From positions 558,001 to 622,000 of the forward strand of contig NZ_RCDA01000001.1 in NCBI RefSeq assembly GCF_003664325.1: a stretch of DNA of 64,000 nucleotides, read 5' to 3'. The notes under the pieces were generated by a model, which ran no database searches, had not been told where the DNA came from, and worked only from the letters and a program-made list of their open reading frames with translations. Source of the DNA: Alkalispirillum mobile (GTDB lineage Bacteria > Pseudomonadota > Gammaproteobacteria > Nitrococcales > Halorhodospiraceae). This document shows positions 61,173-64,000 of this stretch, in pieces (position 1 is the first letter of the stretch; every line of letters starts with the position of its first letter). The position numbers and the translations under genes were made by a program.

Positions 61173-62351
61173 ATGAGCGGCGATATCCAACTCACCCCCC
61201 TGAAGTCCTCCGACCTGATGATCGGCGAACCGGCCCCTTGGCCGGTGTTCGACCGCTACGGCTGGCTGCTCCTGCAACGGGGGGCAACCATTCATACGGA
61301 GCGGCAGAAGGATGTTCTGGTGCACGCTGGGTTGCGGGAACTGCAGCCGGAAGAGTTGGAAGAACAGCGGGTCGCCGCCGAGCAGGCGGAATTGAAACGC
61401 CTGCAGGCGGAACGCTCCCGCCGCAACCCCTTCGCGCTGTTCAATCACATTACCGTGCGACTGGAGGCCCTGTTCCAGCAACTGGAGGCCGGCGAGCGAG
61501 GCGCGACCGAGCAGTCGCTCTCGCAACTGCTGGACATGCTGGCCTACCTGGTGGACAGCAACCCCGATGCGGCGCTGGGCGCGGTGCACCTCGCCGCCGA
61601 CTTTCCCTACGCCCTGCGCCATCCGGTGCAGGTAGCGATCATCTCCGAGCTGGTGAGCCGCCGGGCCGGGTTCCCGGTCGACCGTCGACGCGGATTGCTG
61701 GCCGCGGCCCTGACCTCGAACGTAGGCATGCTGACATTCCAGCAGGACCTGGAGACGCAGGTCGAACCCCTGACGCCCTTTCAGCGCCGGGAACTGGAGC
61801 GGCACCCGGAACGGTCGGTCGCGTTGCTCAAGGCCGCCGGGGTCACCGACACCACCTGCCTGACTGCCGTGGCACAGAGCCACGAAAAACTGGACGGCAG
61901 CGGTTACCCGCAGGGGCTGACCGGAGAGGCCATTTCACCCGAGGCCCGCGTCCTGTCCCTGGCGGATGTCTACTCGGCGATGATCACCCCGCGGGTCTAC
62001 CGTGAAGCGGTTCCGGCGCAGGATGCGCTACGCGATATCTTCACCCAACGGGGCCGCCAGTACGACGCCGCGCTGGCGCAGTACTTCATCAAGGTACTGG
62101 GGGTCTACCCGCCCGGGGTTTACGTGGACCTGAGCAACGGCGAGGTGGCCGTGGTGGTGGAGCGCGGCGAGGATATCTCGCAGCCCCGGGTGGCCAGTGT
62201 GCTCAAGCGCGGGGGCGAGCCTTACCTGAAGCCGGTGCACCGCCAGTGCGAGTACGGAACGCTCACCGTATCGGGGCTACACCAGCGCAACTACCAGGCC
62301 TGGCACCTGGACCTGCCGGCCATCTGGGGTTACAGAGCCGTCAGCGCTTGA
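61173..62351 (+). CDS. HD-GYP domain protein with degenerate active site
   Basis: 392 residues from the ATG at 61173. An N-terminal region is followed by a HD-GYP phosphodiesterase fold whose second half is intact (HEKLDGSGYPQGLTG, then RVLSLADVYSAMITPR). Where the HD motif normally lies (LLHDIGK), this protein reads ALTSNVGM, so the metal-binding His-Asp is lost. It probably binds cyclic-di-GMP or acts as a regulator instead of an enzyme. A C-terminal PilZ-like or beta region follows. Confidence 0.8.
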   Translation: MSGDIQLTPLKSSDLMIGEPAPWPVFDRYGWLLLQRGATIHTERQKDVLVHAGLRELQPEELEEQRVAAEQAELKRLQAERSRRNPFALFNHITVRLEALFQQLEAGERGATEQSLSQLLDMLAYLVDSNPDAALGAVHLAADFPYALRHPVQVAIISELVSRRAGFPVDRRRGLLAAALTSNVGMLTFQQDLETQVEPLTPFQRRELERHPERSVALLKAAGVTDTTCLTAVAQSHEKLDGSGYPQGLTGEAISPEARVLSLADVYSAMITPRVYREAVPAQDALRDIFTQRGRQYDAALAQYFIKVLGVYPPGVYVDLSNGEVAVVVERGEDISQPRVASVLKRGGEPYLKPVHRQCEYGTLTVSGLHQRNYQAWHLDLPAIWGYRAVSA

Positions 62352-63030
62352 GCATCTTGAGCCAGGCCCAGACGTTGAGCAGGCTGACCAGCGACTGCGC
62401 CACGTAGGTCAGTGCCGCCGCGGTCAGAATCCTGCGGGCGTGGGGGTAGTCGACCGGCTTGAGGTACTCGCCCCGCTCCAACATGGGCAATGCCCGACCG
62501 AAGCTGGCATCCCACTCCGTGGGCAGCGTGACCAGATGCACCACCGCCGCCAGGCCCATGGAGAGCAGCCCGGCGACAAAAAGCAGCAGGCCGGGCGCTG
62601 GCACCCGCACCAGGAGCGTGACGACCGGGATGGCGAACATCATGATCGCCCCCAGCCGCTGCCCTCCGGCGGCCAACCGCACCAGGTGGCCCCGCGCCTT
62701 GAAGGGCGGGTAGTTGCTGGCGTGCTGCAACGCGTGACCCACTTCGTGGGCGGCGACGGTGACGGCGGTCAGGGAGCGGCCGCGGTAGTTGTCGGGGGAC
62801 AGGCGGACGGCGCGGGCCTCCGGGTCGTAATGGTCGGCGCCCGGCTCGGTCACCTCCACCTTCACCTCGTCAAGCTGGGCCCGTTGGAGCAGGTGGCGGG
62901 CGAGTTCGCCGCCCGTGCCGGGGTAGCGATCCGCCGGCGCGCTGTACTTTCTCATGACGCGCTTGACCCACCAGCTGGGCAGGTACAGCACCGCCAACAG
63001 CAACAGCCCCAGTATGACCAGTGCAATCAT
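62341..63030 (-). CDS. Zinc metallopeptidase (PF04298, YugP-like)
   Basis: 229 residues with the zinc motif VAAHEVGHALQHAS (HExxH) at about residue 93. At least three hydrophobic segments put it in the membrane. Typical N-terminus IALVILGLLLLAVLYLPSWWV. Its cellular substrate is not known. It lies next to recJ and overlaps the end of the HD-GYP gene by 11 bases (convergent). Confidence 0.88.
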   Translation of the reverse strand: MIALVILGLLLLAVLYLPSWWVKRVMRKYSAPADRYPGTGGELARHLLQRAQLDEVKVEVTEPGADHYDPEARAVRLSPDNYRGRSLTAVTVAAHEVGHALQHASNYPPFKARGHLVRLAAGGQRLGAIMMFAIPVVTLLVRVPAPGLLLFVAGLLSMGLAAVVHLVTLPTEWDASFGRALPMLERGEYLKPVDYPHARRILTAAALTYVAQSLVSLLNVWAWLKMLKR

Positions 63031-63060
63031 CGCGCTTCCCGGAATCCGGTCGCCAACGCC

Positions 63061-64000
63061 TCAGTCCTCAACGTGCTCCACCACCAGTTGCGGGCGCTCA
63101 CGGCCCCGCCAGCGGTTGACATCAAGCCGGTAGGCCAACCGCGGGCAGGCCCCGTCCAGGCCGTCCCAGCCCCGGTCCACACCGTTGAAAGCGATCGCCT
63201 CCAGCGGTGCCCGCCCCTCGGGGTGGGCCAGATTGATGCGCACATGCCGCTCCCCGACGATACGGGTGCCGAGGACCTCGAACCGGCCGTCGAAGACGGG
63301 CTCGGGGAAGCCCTGCCCCCAGGGGCCCGCCTTACGCAGCTGACGGGCGGCCGCCAGGCCGAGCTCCGCGCCCGCCAACTCGCCGTCCGTGGCGATCTCG
63401 CCATCCGGCAGACCACCCTCCAGTTCTTCCTCAAGGGTGGCCTCGAAGGCCTGCTGGAACAGGGGGAAGTCCGACGCCTTCAGGCTCAGGCCCGCCGCCA
63501 TGGCGTGCCCCCCGAAGCGGGGGATCAGCCCCGGGTACTGCCGATTGATCGCCTCCAGCAGATCGCGCAGGTGGAGCCCCGGGATGGAGCGCCCGGACCC
63601 CTTCAGCATACCGTCTCCGGTGGGGGCAAAGGCCACCACCGGGCACTGGTACCGCTCCTTGAGCCGCGAGGCCAGGATGCCGATCACGCCCTGGTGCCAG
63701 GCCTCGTCCGACAGGCACAGCCCCATCGGGCGCGCCTGGCCGGAGACCGGGTCGCCCAGGTCGCCGAGCAGTTCCAGCGCCTCACCGGTCATCCGTGCCT
63801 CGATATCCCGACGTTCGCGGTTCAACCCGTCCAGACGCGCTGCCAGCGCCCGGGCCCGCTGGGGGTCGTCGGTGAGCAGACACTCCACGCCCAGGGCCAT
63901 GTCGGTGAGTCGCCCGGCGGCATTGAGCCGGGGGCCGACGGCGAAGCCCAGGTCGCTCGCCACCAGCAGGTCCGGCTCTCGCCCGGCCACCTCCAGCAGG
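63061..64000 (-). CDS. recJ: Single-stranded-DNA exonuclease RecJ, C-terminal part
   Basis: About 313 residues are visible; the gene runs off the right edge. VGPRLNAAGR (end of the DHH core) and the DHHA1 domain with IGILASRLKERY, GSGRSIPGLHLRDLL and RFGGHAMAAGLSL are diagnostic. The final 100 residues form the RecJ OB-fold (QGFPEPVFDGRFEVLGTRIVG). RecJ digests single-stranded DNA 5' to 3' in recombination and mismatch repair. Confidence 0.92.
   Translation of the reverse strand, partial: LLEVAGREPDLLVASDLGFAVGPRLNAAGRLTDMALGVECLLTDDPQRARALAARLDGLNRERRDIEARMTGEALELLGDLGDPVSGQARPMGLCLSDEAWHQGVIGILASRLKERYQCPVVAFAPTGDGMLKGSGRSIPGLHLRDLLEAINRQYPGLIPRFGGHAMAAGLSLKASDFPLFQQAFEATLEEELEGGLPDGEIATDGELAGAELGLAAARQLRKAGPWGQGFPEPVFDGRFEVLGTRIVGERHVRINLAHPEGRAPLEAIAFNGVDRGWDGLDGACPRLAYRLDVNRWRGRERPQLVVEHVED

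Overview
The window is GC-rich chromosomal DNA from a gammaproteobacterium. Housekeeping genes point to the Ectothiorhodospiraceae (Alkalilimnicola-like): mfd followed by csiV, lysS, prfB with its programmed frameshift, cysS, gltX, lpxH, thiD and recJ. The genus is an inference from general gene character, not from a search.

Layout. (1) 1-7 kb, minus strand: the end of an extracellular contractile injection system (phage-tail-like) operon, reading sheath, tube, zinc-ribbon baseplate-type protein, disordered protein, DUF4255/Pvc16-type protein, AAA+ ATPase, small protein and tube-binding protein running off the left edge. A VanY-type peptidoglycan peptidase lies just upstream. (2) 8-24 kb: metabolic and regulatory genes (zinc alcohol dehydrogenase, lipoprotein, TSUP exporter, avtA, DUF429, GNAT, TPR protein, AraC and LysR regulators, AsmA, a pirin-amidotransferase pair, a second pirin, FMN reductase, isochorismatase hydrolase). 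A duplicated scrap of avtA lies at 13.45 kb. (3) about 24.4-40.1 kb: a gene-cassette array of integron type with no integrase in the window (a CALIN). I count twelve clear attC sites, one attC split by an IS110/IS1111-type remnant, and two weaker sites. All cassette genes are on the minus strand, each with an attC at its 3' end. Base composition falls well below the host in many cassettes. (4) 40.5-64 kb: core genes, including mfd-csiV, an FeS-type photolyase divergent from a GAF histidine kinase/CheY pair, lysS, prfB, a GGDEF protein, FliK/FlhB-like proteins, cysS, gltX, lpxH-thiD, a copper-handling operon (PCuAC, SCO1, membrane protein), a degenerate HD-GYP protein, a zinc peptidase and partial recJ.

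The cassette array is the highlight. Its cargo looks like an anti-phage collection: a complete Gabija pair (gajA-gajB), a HigBA toxin-antitoxin with its own promoter and operator, an AbiJ-type protein, an AbiGi-like protein and a wHTH-plus-TIR/deoxyribosyltransferase-like protein. It also holds several unrecognised proteins with a single membrane anchor and orphan AT-rich ORFs, which are candidates for undescribed defence functions. An IS1111-type remnant sits inside one attC exactly where the hairpin arm should continue.
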